Program-made: the position numbers and the translations under genes | Shown: in pieces, positions 8,069 to 17,342 of the stretch | How positions within the stretch are numbered: position 1 is the first letter of the stretch | Layout: each line of letters starts with the position of its first letter | NCBI GenBank assembly: GCA_039183535.1 | Contig: JBCDBO010000004.1 | Span: 52,563-116,562, forward strand | Direction: 5' to 3' | From: JBCAXA01 sp039183535 | GTDB taxonomy: Bacteria; Pseudomonadota; Gammaproteobacteria; Steroidobacterales; Woeseiaceae | Length of the DNA: 64,000 nucleotides | The notes under the pieces: model-generated | What the model was told of the DNA's origin: nothing | The model's input: only the letters and a program-made list of their open reading frames with translations | Database searches by the model: none

Positions 8069-9202
8069 ATGCGCATTAGTCCCAATTTATTGATGACTGC
8101 CAAACTGGACTGTGTGCTACAACGATCAGGGCTCATATTGATTCTTGGTCTTGTCGGGGTGATTTTGCCGCCGATCGAGCCGGTTGCCGCACAAGCTAGC
8201 GTTGATGTTGTATCGGCTACGCCGTCGTCCGTAGCCGAACAATTTGAACTGAGTGGCACACTAACGGCTCGACGACGTGCCGGCTTGTCCCCATTGGTAG
8301 ATGGACTTGTCGAATCGTTGGCGGTCGATATTGGCAGCGAAGTGCAACGCGATCAGCTTCTGCTGCAACTTGATTCCACGTTGGCGCGAGCCGCCCAGCG
8401 TCGCGCGCAAGCGGAACAGGCACAAGCAAAGGCGGTGCACGATGAGGCCCGACGGCTCGTTGAGGAGGCCCGGCGTTTGGTCGGCGAGCGGCATATTCCA
8501 CGGACCGAGCTCGATACGCGGATGGCTACAGCGCTACAAACCGAGGCGGCCCTCGCGGTCGCGGATGCGAATCTGCGCGAGCAAAACGAGCTCGTTGCCC
8601 GTCATCGGTTAAGGGCGCCATTCGCCGGTGTTATCACCGCTCGAACGACCGACATCGGTGAGTGGGTTGCTCGGGGTGCCAGCGTACTCGAGCTGACGTC
8701 GCTCGATAATGTCAGTCTCGATGTGCAAGCACCCCAGGAGCGCTTTGCCGACCTCGACATGACGACACTTGTTGAGATCGTTCCGGACGCGATGCCCGGC
8801 ACGTCATTGGCGGCAAAAGTGGCGGCGCGCTTGCCAGTCGGCGGCGGGTCTGGTGCGCGGACGTTTCTTGTCCGAGTGGAGCCAGTCGATGAATCCGTGC
8901 AACTGCTTCCCGGAACGTCCGCGACCGCACGCTTTAAAGTAGGTAGCGACGATAGCGATGCAGCGCAAATTCCGCGCGATGCGCTGATTCGCCATGCTGA
9001 CGGCGGCTATAGCGTGTTTGTCGTCGCCGACACGGGCGACGGAATCGTCGCTGAACGTCGTCAGGTCACACTGGGAAGAAGCGCCGGCGAAGTTGTTCAG
9101 GTGTTAAGCGGCGTCCGCGCCGAAGAACTTGTTGTCATTCGCGGCAATGAGGTTTTGCACGATGGCGAGCGCGTCCGCCCGACGAGTAGCGCGATACGCT
9201 GA
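8069..9202 (+). CDS. RND efflux periplasmic adaptor subunit (membrane fusion protein)
   Basis: 377 residues from ATG 8069. An N-terminal membrane or signal segment (SGLILILGLVGVIL) ends at VAAQ. It is followed by a biotinyl-lipoyl half (LVDGLVESLAVDIGSEV), an alpha-helical hairpin rich in Ala, Glu and Arg (about residues 105-175), the second lipoyl half (HRLRAPFAGVITART) and beta-barrel and membrane-proximal domains. This is the HlyD/AcrA adaptor plan. It bridges the inner-membrane RND pump to an outer-membrane channel. The permease gene starts two bases after the stop, so they are cotranscribed. No TolC-type channel gene is in the window. Confidence 0.92.
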   Translation: MRISPNLLMTAKLDCVLQRSGLILILGLVGVILPPIEPVAAQASVDVVSATPSSVAEQFELSGTLTARRRAGLSPLVDGLVESLAVDIGSEVQRDQLLLQLDSTLARAAQRRAQAEQAQAKAVHDEARRLVEEARRLVGERHIPRTELDTRMATALQTEAALAVADANLREQNELVARHRLRAPFAGVITARTTDIGEWVARGASVLELTSLDNVSLDVQAPQERFADLDMTTLVEIVPDAMPGTSLAAKVAARLPVGGGSGARTFLVRVEPVDESVQLLPGTSATARFKVGSDDSDAAQIPRDALIRHADGGYSVFVVADTGDGIVAERRQVTLGRSAGEVVQVLSGVRAEELVVIRGNEVLHDGERVRPTSSAIR

Positions 9203-9203
9203 G

Positions 9204-12200
9204 ATGCTGAATTTCATCCTTGCCCGCAACACGTTGACGACCGTCATCGCACTGATTGTCTGTGTGCTCGGTGTTACCGCGGCGCTGCGTATACCAGTAC
9301 AGATGATTCCCGATCTGGAAGTTCGAACGATCAGCGTTGTGACGTCATGGCCGGGCGCGACACCGCAAGATGTTGAGAAAGAAATTCTGATTGAGCAAGA
9401 ACGATTCTTGCGCAGTTTGACCAATCTATCGCGCATGACCTCGTACGCCGAAACCGGTGAAGCCTCCATCGAGTTGGAGTTTCCGTTTGGTATTGATGTC
9501 AACGAGGCGCTCATACGTACCAGCAATGCATTGTCGCAGGTATCGAGCTATCCAGAGAACGTAGATCCGCCGCGGCTGTACAGCAGCTCGTTCTCACAAA
9601 ATGCTTTCATGTATTTCGCGGTTGCACCGCTGCCCGGCAATCCACTGAGTATCGACATGGATCTGGTGCGCGATTTCGTCGACGACAATATTCGCCCCGA
9701 AATGGAGCGTGTCGTAGGTGTCTCGCAGGTCAGCCTAGGTGGCGGCGCCGACCGGCAGGTCCGAATCGAGGTCGACACAGCGCGCCTCGCGCAACGCGGC
9801 ATTTCGCTTGGGCAGCTTCGCGATGCGATCCGCGCGCGCAACACAGACTCATCGGCCGGCGATATTGACAGCGGTAAACGCCGGTACTTTGTCCGTACGC
9901 TCGGCCGGTTCGAGACAGCGGATGAGTTGCGAGATATGGTCCTGGACCGGCGTGGCGATGCGATTGTGCGCTTGCGCGATGTGGCCACTGTTACCTTCGA
10001 TCATTTTGAGTTACGGAATGTCTCGTTTGTTAATGGCTCGCCGCGACTTAGCCTGGCTGTGTCGCGGGAGGCCGGTGCCAACGTCATCGAAATTAAGGAC
10101 ACGATGCTGCCGTTGGTTGAGCAGCTCAACGCCGATATCCTTGTGCCCAATGGGCTACGTATGACGTTGACCAGCGATGACGTACGTTACGTCACCGCGT
10201 CTATTCGCAACGTCTGGACGAATTTGTTGCTTGGCGCCATTCTGGCGATCGGCATCATGCTCCTATTTTTTCGTTCGGTGCGGGCGACGGTTATTGCGAC
10301 GGTCGGTCTGCCAATTTGCACATTGGCTGCGTTTCTTGGCCTGCTGCTATTCGAACGCACGATCAATGTTATCTCGCTGGCGGGTGTGGCCTTCGCGATC
10401 GGTATGACATTCGACAATACGATTGTCGTGTTGGAATCCATCGAGCAGGCACGGCGACGCGGTCTCGAACGGTTCGCGGCGGCACTTTCGGGAACGCAAG
10501 AGGTTTGGAGTGCCATCGTTGCGTCGACCTTCACGACGGTATTGGTCTTTTTGCCCGTGTTGTTCGTTCAAGAAGAAGCCGGGCAGCTCTACTCCGATAT
10601 CGCGATCGCAATAGCGGCGTCGATCCTCGCCAGTATGTTGGTGGCCATCGGCGTCATTCCATCGATTGCCGCGCGCCTCGGCCTTGGCGTCAGTGACGGT
10701 GGACTGGCCTACGTCCCACGCTCGGCGATGTCGTTCGTTAAGGCCACCGATTGGCTAACTCAAAAGCGCTCACGCAGCATTGGCTGCATTGTTGCGACAG
10801 CATTGGCAACGGTTTTGGTCGGTATCGCACTAACCCCGCCAGCCGAATATTTGCCGGAGGGTGAGGAGCCAAAAGCGTTCAGCCGGATGATCGCGCCGCC
10901 AGGCTACAACCTTACCGAGATGACCCGTATCGGCAACGAGCTACGCGTATTGCTGGACCCAACCGTTAAAGCCTCCCGAGAGTCGTTTGAGCGTGGCGCC
11001 GATCCGATTCCGCCGCTGCGCGGCTACTCCCTGTGGATAAATCCGGGTGCGTTGACCGTTATGAGTGAGCCTGTCGAAGGGCGTGACCTCGACGCTATGA
11101 TGACAGGGCTGACAGAGTTATTCCGGTCGTACCCTGGGATGCGCGCGTTTTCGACGCGCGGCTCTATCATCTCAAGTAACGATGGCGGCTCCCGTGCTGT
11201 CGCGCTCGATATGTCGGGCCCGGATATGGGTGCTTTGTATGAGACGGCGCAAGCCGCGATTGCGCGAGCACAGTTGTTGTTCGAGTCGCCACAAATCGAC
11301 TCAAACCCATCATCGCTATCGCTGGACCAGCCGCTCGTTCAAGTACGACCGCGCTGGGCACTGTTGGCCGAAGTGGGTTTCACTGCACGAGATTTCGGTT
11401 TCGCTGTGTCGGCGCTTTCTGACGGCGCGTTCATTGATGAATTTTTGTTGGACGACGATCAGGTCGACATTTATCTATTCAGTGGCGCTGGGTCGGCGCA
11501 GACGCTCGATGCGCTAAAGAATCAACCGATCGTGACACCGACTGGAACAGTATTACCGCTATCCGCGTTAGCGGACGTCGTTGAAAACGTCGATAGCGAT
11601 TCACTGCGTCGGGTCAACGGACGGCGGACTGTGACGCTGTATATTATCCCGCCACGCAGTATTGCACTCGAAAGTGCCGTCGAGCGCGTCCGTCGCGAGC
11701 TACTACCGGCCATGCGTGCCGCTGGCGAAATGGGCGAGGGCGTCAGTGTTACGCTCACGGGCGCCGCGGACCAGCTCGACGCAACCCGCGAGGCATTGGC
11801 CGGCAATTTCTTAATTGCCTTGGTGCTTTGCTACTTATTACTGGTCGCGATCTTCTCGCACTGGGGCTATCCGATTCTCATACTGATCACGGTTCCGATT
11901 GGTCTCGTCGGTGGCCTTGTCGGCCTCGCTCTTTTGAACGGCGTCGGTGCCGCAATGGCTGCTGTTGGGGTCGGTTCTCTGTCGCAGCCACTCGATATGA
12001 TTACGATGCTCGGTTTCTTGATTTTGCTGGGTGCAGTCGTCAACAACCCGATATTGGTGGTCGACCGAGCACGACAAAACCTGGCGGCCGGCCGTGCCTT
12101 AGGCGATGCGGTTCGCGAAGCGGTGCGCAGTCGCCTGCGACCGATCCTGATGTCGACGCTAACAACAACCTTCGGTCTTGCGCCGCTCGTCTTAATCCCG

Positions 12201-12377
12201 GGTGCTGGCACAGAGCTTTACCGTGGCGTTGGCGTCATCGTGTTGGGCGGACTGCTTTGCTCAACCCTTGTTACGCTGTTGTTTTTGCCAAGCTTACTGA
12301 TGGTCGTGTTAAACGACCGCAACGACACGCCGGATACGACGCGCACTCCTGACGCAACGCCATCGCCAGCCGCATAG
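9204..12377 (+). CDS. RND efflux transporter permease
   Basis: 1057 residues from ATG 9204 (MLNFILARNT), the normal length for an inner-membrane proton-driven RND pump. It has the duplicated layout: helix 1, a large periplasmic domain, helices 2-6, then helix 7, the second periplasmic domain and helices 8-12. Helix 4 carries GMTFDNTIVVLES, where the hydrophobe/amphiphile group usually has two consecutive aspartates; here the pair is Asp-Asn. Helix 10 has GAVVNNPILVVD, as in RND pumps with an Asn-rich motif in place of the relay lysine. The substrate is not predictable. Its 3' end faces the aconitase gene eight bases away. Confidence 0.93.
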   Translation: MLNFILARNTLTTVIALIVCVLGVTAALRIPVQMIPDLEVRTISVVTSWPGATPQDVEKEILIEQERFLRSLTNLSRMTSYAETGEASIELEFPFGIDVNEALIRTSNALSQVSSYPENVDPPRLYSSSFSQNAFMYFAVAPLPGNPLSIDMDLVRDFVDDNIRPEMERVVGVSQVSLGGGADRQVRIEVDTARLAQRGISLGQLRDAIRARNTDSSAGDIDSGKRRYFVRTLGRFETADELRDMVLDRRGDAIVRLRDVATVTFDHFELRNVSFVNGSPRLSLAVSREAGANVIEIKDTMLPLVEQLNADILVPNGLRMTLTSDDVRYVTASIRNVWTNLLLGAILAIGIMLLFFRSVRATVIATVGLPICTLAAFLGLLLFERTINVISLAGVAFAIGMTFDNTIVVLESIEQARRRGLERFAAALSGTQEVWSAIVASTFTTVLVFLPVLFVQEEAGQLYSDIAIAIAASILASMLVAIGVIPSIAARLGLGVSDGGLAYVPRSAMSFVKATDWLTQKRSRSIGCIVATALATVLVGIALTPPAEYLPEGEEPKAFSRMIAPPGYNLTEMTRIGNELRVLLDPTVKASRESFERGADPIPPLRGYSLWINPGALTVMSEPVEGRDLDAMMTGLTELFRSYPGMRAFSTRGSIISSNDGGSRAVALDMSGPDMGALYETAQAAIARAQLLFESPQIDSNPSSLSLDQPLVQVRPRWALLAEVGFTARDFGFAVSALSDGAFIDEFLLDDDQVDIYLFSGAGSAQTLDALKNQPIVTPTGTVLPLSALADVVENVDSDSLRRVNGRRTVTLYIIPPRSIALESAVERVRRELLPAMRAAGEMGEGVSVTLTGAADQLDATREALAGNFLIALVLCYLLLVAIFSHWGYPILILITVPIGLVGGLVGLALLNGVGAAMAAVGVGSLSQPLDMITMLGFLILLGAVVNNPILVVDRARQNLAAGRALGDAVREAVRSRLRPILMSTLTTTFGLAPLVLIPGAGTELYRGVGVIVLGGLLCSTLVTLLFLPSLLMVVLNDRNDTPDTTRTPDATPSPAA

Positions 12378-12385
12378 CCGCGAGT

Positions 12386-15151
12386 CTAGGCAGCTTGCGG
12401 CGGGACGTATTCCGTTAGATCAATTCCTTCGACGGCAGCGATGTACTCCTCGAAGCTAGGCGTCCGCCCGAGAATCGACGACAGTACAACGACCGGCGTT
12501 GAGGCGAGCAGCGACTCCCCTTTTTTCTCATCGGAGTCTTCGACAACACGCCCCTGGAACAAACGGGTCGAAGTCGCCATGACCGTATCGCCTTTCTCGG
12601 CTTTTTCCTGGTTGCCCATGCAGAGGTTACAGCCGGGTCTTTCGAGGTACATCATGTTCTCGTATTTCGTCCGGGCCGCGTTTTTTGGCGAACCATCATC
12701 GAATTCGAAGCCCGAGTACTTTTGCAGCACGGTCCAATCGCCTTCCGCCCGAAGCTCGTCAACAATGTTGTACGTTGGCGGTGCGACGACCAGCGGTGCT
12801 TTGAATTCGACTTTGCCGTGCTGGCGCTCCAAATTTTGCAGAATCTGCGCCAGGATCTTCATGTCGCCTTTGTGCACCATGCATGAGCCAACAAAACCTA
12901 GGTCGACTTTCTTGGTGCCGCCATAGTACGAGATCGGCCGGATCGTATCGTGGGTATAGCGCTTCGACACATCATCGTTATTCACGTCGGGGTCGGCGAT
13001 CATTGGCTCGATGATCTCATCGAGATCGACGGTAAATTCGGCCGCATACTCAGCATTGGCATCGGGCGATAATGGCGGGCGCTCCCCAGAGCGAATCTCG
13101 GCGATGCGGTTATCAGCTTTCGCGACGAGACCGGCCAGCACCTGTCGATCGTTATCCATCCCTTTGTTGATCATGATGCCGATGCGGTGCTTTGCGATCT
13201 CCAACGATTGGATCAACGTATCCGCGTCGGAAATACAGATCGATGCCTTGGCCTTCATCTCGGCCGTCCAGTCGGTAAACGTAAACGCTTGATCAGCGAG
13301 CAGCGTGCCGATGTGAACCTCAATAATGCGCCCTTGGAATACGTTGTCGCCGAACTCTTTCAGCATCTGCGCTTGCGTCGCATGCACCACATCGCGAAAG
13401 TCCATATACGGCTTGAGGCTTCCTTTGAACGTTACCTTGACCGATTCTGGGATCGGCATCGTCGCTTCACCGGTCGCAAGCGCGAGTGCCACCGTGCCCG
13501 AGTCGGCGCCGAAGGCAACGCCCTTCGACATCCGCGTGTGCGAGTCGCCGCCGATAATCACGTCCCAATCGTCGACGGTAATGTCGTTGAGGACCTTGTG
13601 AATAACATCGGTCATCGGGTGGTATTTGTCGTTCGGGTCGCGCGCCGTAATGAGCCCAAAATCGTTCATGAAGCCCATCAGTTTTGGGATGTTGCGTTGC
13701 GCTTTGCGATCCCACACCGACGCCGTATGGCAACCGGACTGATAGGCGCCGTCCAAGGTCGGTGAGATCACTGTTGCCGCCATCATCTCAAGTTCTTGTG
13801 ATGTCATCAGGCCAGTCGTGTCCTGCGAGCCCACGATGTTCACTTTGACGCGAACATCGGAGCCTGCATGCAACACCTTCCCAGGCGTAACGCCGACGGC
13901 GTTTTTGTTGAAGATCTTCTCGACCGCGGTCAATCCTTGACCTTCATGCGAGATCTCTTTTGACGTGGCATAGACGGGCGGCATCTCCACGCCGAGCGCT
14001 TCTGCTGCGAGGCTCTGCAGTTTTTTGCCGAAGACAACCGCGTATGAGCCACTCGCTTTAATAAACTCAAGTTTTTGCGGCGTAAGCGCCGATGAGATAT
14101 CGCAGAGCTCTTCGCTGCCATCTTCGTTGTAGAGTTTTTTCTCGCGTAGATTGATCGTTAGAACGGTGCCCGTGTCGACCGAGAACAGTTGCTCTAGTAC
14201 CGGCTCATTGTCGTCGTCCATGATCGGATTGCCGTCGCCGTCGAGCTTTTTCACCCAGTTTTTGAGATCGAGCCCGATCCCACCGGTTACCCCAACAGTC
14301 GTCAAGAAGATCGGCGATATACCGTTGGTGCCGGCAACGATCGGCGCGATGTTAATAAACGGTATGTACGGGCTTGCCTGTACGCCGGTCCACAAAGCGA
14401 CATTGTTGACGCCTGACATGCGTGACGAGCCAACGCCCATCGTCCCCTTTTCGGCGACCAGCATGACCCGCTTGTCGGGATGCTGCTCCTTCAACTCAGC
14501 GATTTTCGCTTGCGCCGCCGGATCCATCAGGCTTTTGCCATGCAGCTCGCGGTCGGAGCGTGAGTGCGCTTCTTTACCGGGCGATAACAGATCCGTCGAG
14601 ACATCGCCTGTGGCTGCCACATAGGTGACGACGCGAACGATTTCCTCAGGTTCTGGCAGTTCGGTAAAAAACTCGGCTTTGGCGTAACTCGCTAGTATCG
14701 CGGTCGCGATGGCGTTACCGCCCTCGTGTGCGCTGACGAGCCGATCCGTGTCGGCCTCGTAGAGAAACACTTGCTGTTTCAGGACTTCGGCCGCATTGCG
14801 TGCGGTGATGGCATCGTCGCCCAGCGCTAAATCGAGCAACACAGCGACCGACGGGCCGCCTTGCATGTGTGAGAGCAGTTCCAGGGCAAATTCGGCTGAA
14901 ATCTCATCGACGATTACCTGCTTTTGGATAATCGCCTTTAGAAACGCCGACTTTTCGCGTGCGGCGCTAGTCGTTCCCGGTAGCGTGTTGTAGATCAGAA
15001 AGTTGAGCGAAGCATCGCGATGTTCGTGATCCGGATCTTTGATTTGCTCAATGAGTTCCGCGACGAGCTCCGCTTCGTCGATAGGTTTTGGATGCAGCCC
15101 TTGCTGCTTACGGTTTTCGATGTCTTCTAAGTAGTTGGTGAAAGCGCCCAT
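12386..15151 (-). CDS. acnB: Aconitate hydratase B (bifunctional aconitase / 2-methylisocitrate dehydratase)
   Basis: 921 residues starting MGAFTNYLED; an upstream in-frame start at 15271 would add 40 unlikely residues. It interconverts citrate and isocitrate in the TCA cycle using a 4Fe-4S cluster. Cluster cysteines are seen in GSCMVHKG and PGCNLCMGN; other family motifs are VGSSRMSGVNNVALWTG, VGSQDTTGLMT and GGDSHTRMSKG. The N-terminal HEAT-like domain characteristic of AcnB is present (QGLHPKPIDEAE onward). As I recall them, many stretches are nearly identical to AcnB of Bacteroidota and clearly unlike the E. coli enzyme, suggesting transfer or an ancient second lineage. It lies between the RND genes and the LysR gene of the protocatechuate operon. 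Confidence 0.95.
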   Translation of the reverse strand: MGAFTNYLEDIENRKQQGLHPKPIDEAELVAELIEQIKDPDHEHRDASLNFLIYNTLPGTTSAAREKSAFLKAIIQKQVIVDEISAEFALELLSHMQGGPSVAVLLDLALGDDAITARNAAEVLKQQVFLYEADTDRLVSAHEGGNAIATAILASYAKAEFFTELPEPEEIVRVVTYVAATGDVSTDLLSPGKEAHSRSDRELHGKSLMDPAAQAKIAELKEQHPDKRVMLVAEKGTMGVGSSRMSGVNNVALWTGVQASPYIPFINIAPIVAGTNGISPIFLTTVGVTGGIGLDLKNWVKKLDGDGNPIMDDDNEPVLEQLFSVDTGTVLTINLREKKLYNEDGSEELCDISSALTPQKLEFIKASGSYAVVFGKKLQSLAAEALGVEMPPVYATSKEISHEGQGLTAVEKIFNKNAVGVTPGKVLHAGSDVRVKVNIVGSQDTTGLMTSQELEMMAATVISPTLDGAYQSGCHTASVWDRKAQRNIPKLMGFMNDFGLITARDPNDKYHPMTDVIHKVLNDITVDDWDVIIGGDSHTRMSKGVAFGADSGTVALALATGEATMPIPESVKVTFKGSLKPYMDFRDVVHATQAQMLKEFGDNVFQGRIIEVHIGTLLADQAFTFTDWTAEMKAKASICISDADTLIQSLEIAKHRIGIMINKGMDNDRQVLAGLVAKADNRIAEIRSGERPPLSPDANAEYAAEFTVDLDEIIEPMIADPDVNNDDVSKRYTHDTIRPISYYGGTKKVDLGFVGSCMVHKGDMKILAQILQNLERQHGKVEFKAPLVVAPPTYNIVDELRAEGDWTVLQKYSGFEFDDGSPKNAARTKYENMMYLERPGCNLCMGNQEKAEKGDTVMATSTRLFQGRVVEDSDEKKGESLLASTPVVVLSSILGRTPSFEEYIAAVEGIDLTEYVPPQAA

Positions 15152-15316
15152 GCTCGCCCCGACTGAGTTATGGTGAATGATGCACGCCCGCGGCGTGTCA
15201 GCGCTGAACGTCACCCCAGCGCCGTTTAGCCCTCCATTATAACCGCTGTATGGCACCCGCGGCGGCAGCAACCTAAAGATGGCGCCGCCGCCAGTCAGTA
15301 GGCCGGTGTTGCGGTC

Positions 15317-16528
15317 TCAAGCAACGGACTGTCGGGCCAGTTCTCGAACGATGCTGGCGAACGCAGATTGCACTTGCGTCGGCTCAAAATCGGCGCGCGT
15401 AGTAATCCCGATCTCACGATGTGAATTCGGGATCGACTCCAGCAAGACAGACAACGTGCCGTCGGCGATATCATCGCGGATCTGCAGTGGCGAGAGCATC
15501 GCCGCCCGATCGCTCGCGCGCAGCAAGTGGCGCGTGGTGACCAGCGAGCCACACTCGATCGTCCGCGTTGGTGTCGCAACCCCATGGGTATCGAAATACG
15601 CATCGAAAACCAGGCGTGCAGGCGCTCGCGGGCGCGGTGCGATCCATTCGAGCTCCGCCAGCGCATCCGGCGTTGGGTTGCCACCCGCAAGCAGCGGGTG
15701 GCCCGGGCGCACGACAATCGCAAGAGGCTGATCAAACAACCGTTCCTGCAAGACATCGCCACTCGGTGTTGGATCGCGCAATGCGCCGACCAGCCAATCG
15801 ATGTGTCCATAGCGCAGCGCGTGCAGCAATTCCGGGTACGGTCCGTCTTGAATCTGGACCTTTGCGTCGGGGAAGCGTTGCAGCAACCGGTCGACTGCGA
15901 CTGGCAGAAACTCCGACCGCACTAGCGGTAAGGCGCCAATCGCGATGCGGCCGGTCGTTAGCCCGCGTAATTCGCGGACCGATTCCAAGCCTTGTCGGAC
16001 CTCAACGAACACGAGTTCCGCGATGCGGGCAAGCTCGCGTGCGGTTTCGGTTGACTCGATACCGCGGGCAGCCCGCGCAAACAGTGTGACGCCGACAATG
16101 GCCTCGAGGTCCTTCGCGGCTCGATGGACTGTTGGCTGAGCAAGGCCGAGTTTGCGCGCAGCAGCGCTGTAGCCCCTGGTATCAGCAATAGCGATCAAAG
16201 CCCGAAGTTGGCTGGCTGTGATGTGCCGATGCAGCGGTGCGAAGCGGAGGGCTGATCGCTTCTGCGCCCGAATGTCGCGTTCGGCCGCTTGCAAAAGTGC
16301 AATCGCCCGGCGCGCTCGCCCGATGAGCACGTGACCCGCATCGGTCGCGGTTACACCGAATCCCGCTCGCTCAAAGAGATGCGCGCCTGCGATGGTCTCG
16401 AGTTTATTTAGGGCTTGGGTTAGGGCCGATTGCGACATGAACAGCCTTGCCGCCGCAGTTCGCAGGCGGCCGGTTGCCGCGATGTCGTCGAGCGCAAAAA
16501 AATGCCGCAGATTTAGGTCGGGTTCCAC
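15317..16528 (-). CDS. LysR-family regulator with two N-terminal HTH domains
   Basis: 403 residues, about 100 longer than a standard LysR protein. Two winged-HTH domains follow each other: the first at about residues 6-65 (LRTAAARLFMSQSALTQALN) and the second at about 103-160 (YSAAARKLGLAQPTVHRAAK). The periplasmic-binding-like effector domain starts near residue 190 (TGRIAIGALPLVRSEFLP). Tandem-HTH LysR proteins form a known subgroup often placed beside aromatic meta-cleavage genes. It is divergent from the ligK operon across 121 bases, so it is the likely activator, with a pathway intermediate as effector. The proposed effector is inferred from context only. Confidence 0.9.
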   Translation of the reverse strand: MEPDLNLRHFFALDDIAATGRLRTAAARLFMSQSALTQALNKLETIAGAHLFERAGFGVTATDAGHVLIGRARRAIALLQAAERDIRAQKRSALRFAPLHRHITASQLRALIAIADTRGYSAAARKLGLAQPTVHRAAKDLEAIVGVTLFARAARGIESTETARELARIAELVFVEVRQGLESVRELRGLTTGRIAIGALPLVRSEFLPVAVDRLLQRFPDAKVQIQDGPYPELLHALRYGHIDWLVGALRDPTPSGDVLQERLFDQPLAIVVRPGHPLLAGGNPTPDALAELEWIAPRPRAPARLVFDAYFDTHGVATPTRTIECGSLVTTRHLLRASDRAAMLSPLQIRDDIADGTLSVLLESIPNSHREIGITTRADFEPTQVQSAFASIVRELARQSVA

Positions 16529-16547
16529 ACGGTTTGACCGAACACTC

Positions 16548-16564
16548 TATAGGTAAAACTTATA
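16548..16564. promoter_or_regulatory. Candidate LysR binding site (T-N11-A) in the divergent lig promoter
   Basis: TATAGG-TAAAA-CTTATA is an imperfect inverted repeat with the T-N11-A core of LysR boxes. It lies 20-36 bases before the regulator start and about 85-100 before ligK. A second, perfect repeat GACAG-AAGA-CTGTC (16582-16595) lies closer to ligK and could be an auxiliary site. Two half-sites would suit a regulator with two HTH domains. Confidence 0.45.
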
Positions 16565-16649
16565 TCAAAATTACAGGATTGGACAGAAGACTGTCGGATC
16601 TAGGTGCACAATGAGGAAAAGCTAACAAAAATCTAATAGCGAAATCACG

Positions 16650-17339
16650 ATGTCTATTGTCGTTACTAAGATCGATCGAAGCGCCGCCTCTTTGGCTGCG
16701 GATTTCGCGCGTATGGGCGTGGCCACCGTGCACGAAGCCCAAGGGCGCAGCGGCCTTCTGGATACGGCGTTGCGGCCCATCTATCGACCCGCGTCGATTG
16801 CTGGAACCGCCGTGACCTGCGAGGTCGCTCCCGGCGATAACTGGATGATCCACGTAGCGGTCGAGCAGTGTGAGCGGGGTGATGTGTTGGTCGTAACGCC
16901 AACGAGTCCAAGCCCGGTGGGTTACTTCGGTGACTTGTTGGCGACATCGCTACAGGCTCGCGGTGTTGTCGGTCTCATCATCGATGCCGGCGTCCGCGAC
17001 ATCGCAACGCTAACGGAGATGAAATTTCCAGTGTGGTCCAGCGCCGTCTCGGCACAGGGAACAGTCAAAGAGACGATCGCTAACGTCAATACGACGATAG
17101 TCTGTGCTGGCCAATCGATTTCGCCCGGCGACCTCGTAGTCGCCGACGACGACGGTGTCGTCGTGACCAGCAAGCACAAAGCGGCAGCCGTACTCGACAA
17201 AGCCCGGCAACGGACAGCCAACGAAGAGGAGAAACGCGCGCGGTTCGAGGCGGGTGAACTCGGTTTGGACGTTTACGGAATGCGCGAGCGCTTGGCCTCG
17301 AAAGGGCTGCGCTATGTCGACAACGAACCGGCCGACTGA
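16650..17339 (+). CDS. ligK: 4-carboxy-4-hydroxy-2-oxoadipate aldolase / oxaloacetate decarboxylase
   Basis: 229 residues of the RraA-like class II aldolase family. It performs the last step of protocatechuate 4,5-cleavage: 4-carboxy-4-hydroxy-2-oxoadipate is split into pyruvate and oxaloacetate by a divalent-metal enzyme. MGVATVHEAQGR at the front, PGDNWMIHVAVEQC, and the metal/substrate motif IIDAGVRDI are typical. It is the first gene of the operon transcribed away from the LysR gene and is followed after three bases by ligU. Homologues are also called galC or proA. Length and motifs are normal. Confidence 0.92.
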   Translation: MSIVVTKIDRSAASLAADFARMGVATVHEAQGRSGLLDTALRPIYRPASIAGTAVTCEVAPGDNWMIHVAVEQCERGDVLVVTPTSPSPVGYFGDLLATSLQARGVVGLIIDAGVRDIATLTEMKFPVWSSAVSAQGTVKETIANVNTTIVCAGQSISPGDLVVADDDGVVVTSKHKAAAVLDKARQRTANEEEKRARFEAGELGLDVYGMRERLASKGLRYVDNEPAD

Positions 17340-17342
17340 GTC

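Noticed and set aside
12441..15000. Several plus-strand frames of 65-190 codons opposite aconitase
   Set aside because: They lie wholly within a highly conserved gene on the other strand and their translations look like antisense of GC-rich codons.
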